Below are positions 5,698-6,137 of a DNA stretch of 6,137 nt, piece by piece. The notes beneath the pieces were generated by a model. The model was not told the origin of the DNA, did no database searches, and worked only from the letters and a program-made list of their open reading frames with translations. The stretch spans positions 1 through 6,137 of the forward strand of contig CANQCJ010000130.1 in assembly GCA_947589205.1 (NCBI GenBank), written 5' to 3'. Position numbers and translations under genes: made by a program. How positions within the stretch are numbered: the stretch's first letter is position 1; each line of letters starts with the position of its first letter. This DNA is from an uncultured Ruminococcus sp. Its GTDB lineage: Bacteria > Bacillota > Clostridia > Oscillospirales > Ruminococcaceae.

Positions 5698-6137
5698 TTG
5701 ATAGTAAGAAAATTTGAAGAGCATGACTTAAATGACATGATAAAAATATGGAACGAGGTCGTTGAGGAGGGCGTCGCTTTTCCGCAGGAGGAATGCCTGA
5801 CGCTTGAAAGCGGGAGAGAATTTTTCGCTTCTCAAAGCTATTGCGGCGCGGCGGAGGACGACGGCGAGATCGTGGGGCTGTACATTCTTCACCCGAACAA
5901 CATCGGCAGATGCGGGCATATCTGCAATGCAAGCTACGCTGTCGCTTCAAGCGCGCGGGGAAGGGGGATCGGCGAAGGGCTTGTGCTTGACTGCTTGGAA
6001 AGGGCAAGGCAGCTCGGGTTTTTGGTGCTGCAATTCAACGCCGTCGTTGAGACCAACGTCCGCGCGAGACGGCTTTACGAACGTCTCGGATTTAAACAGC
6101 TAGGCGTTATCCCAAAGGGCTTTCGCATGAAGGACGG
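5698..6137 (+). CDS. GNAT family N-acetyltransferase (3' truncated, TTG start)
   Basis: The frame from TTG 5698 is open to the window edge, giving 146 complete codons. The protein starts MIVRKFEEHDLNDMIKIWNE, typical of the first strand and helix of the GNAT fold. It contains the acetyl-CoA pyrophosphate loop R-x-x-G-x-G at 87-92 (RGRGIG) and the C-terminal AxxLYERLGF motif (A123 onward, LYERLGF 126-132). The core LHPNNIGRCGHICNASYAV closely resembles a conserved clostridial GNAT group recalled from memory, whose members run only some 15-20 residues further, so most of the gene is present. It should transfer an acetyl group from acetyl-CoA to an amine in the cytoplasm; the substrate cannot be predicted. 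The gene follows the sugar O-acetyltransferase with a 146-base structured gap, so it may be co-transcribed or separately controlled by attenuation. Confidence 0.9.
   Translation, partial: MIVRKFEEHDLNDMIKIWNEVVEEGVAFPQEECLTLESGREFFASQSYCGAAEDDGEIVGLYILHPNNIGRCGHICNASYAVASSARGRGIGEGLVLDCLERARQLGFLVLQFNAVVETNVRARRLYERLGFKQLGVIPKGFRMKD

Noticed and set aside
5582..6007. Minus-strand frame of 141 codons opposite the GNAT gene
   Set aside because: Arg-, Pro- and Ser-rich low-complexity translation typical of the antisense of a GC-richer gene; no domain, and the + strand GNAT motifs are clear.
5804..6103. Plus-strand frame of 99 codons inside the GNAT region
   Set aside because: It overlaps the GNAT frame from 5698, which shows the acetyl-CoA loop and conserved core; the 99-codon frame shows no known motif and no good ribosome site.
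1..6137. CRISPR array, tRNA, rRNA, insertion sequence or phage attachment site
   Set aside because: No regularly spaced direct repeats, no cloverleaf-like segment, no transposase or integrase frame and no terminal repeat pairs were seen.

Overview
The window looks like chromosomal DNA of a low-to-mid GC Gram-positive anaerobe, most likely a gut-type clostridium (Oscillospiraceae/Ruminococcus-like). This rests on AGGAGG-type ribosome sites, consensus TTGACA/TATAAT-like promoters, frequent ATA and TTT codons mixed with GCG/CGC, and proteins that resemble clostridial families. The species cannot be named from this sequence alone.

Layout, all on the + strand: (1) the 3' end of a probable flavin reductase family gene (1-168) and an intrinsic terminator; (2) a two-component system with its own strong promoter, an OmpR-family response regulator (275-934) and an intramembrane-sensing histidine kinase (931-1941), overlapping by 4 bases; (3) a TTACA-N4-TGTAA operator and a promoter (1944-2006) followed by an ABC ATPase (2036-2800) and a ten-helix FtsX-type permease (2790-4838), overlapping by 11 bases; (4) a LacA/Maa-type sugar O-acetyltransferase (4925-5551) with its own extended -10 promoter; (5) a 146-base gap full of overlapping inverted repeats; (6) the start of a GNAT acetyltransferase that begins with TTG (5698, cut by the window end).

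Genes 2 and 3 form a complete BceRS-BceAB-type peptide-antibiotic sensing and detoxification module. In this family the transporter acts as the real sensor. It binds a cell-wall-targeting peptide (often complexed to a lipid II cycle intermediate) and passes its flux state to a kinase that has almost no extracellular part. The phosphorylated regulator then activates the transporter promoter. The operator lies only upstream of the ABC genes and not upstream of the regulator, which fits that wiring. No peptide precursor or modification gene is visible, so this looks like a self-standing resistance module.

The most unusual part is 5544-5697, before the GNAT gene. Several segments there can pair in two mutually exclusive ways, as in a transcription attenuator or an unrecognised cis-regulatory RNA. 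This was read by eye and no folding was computed.
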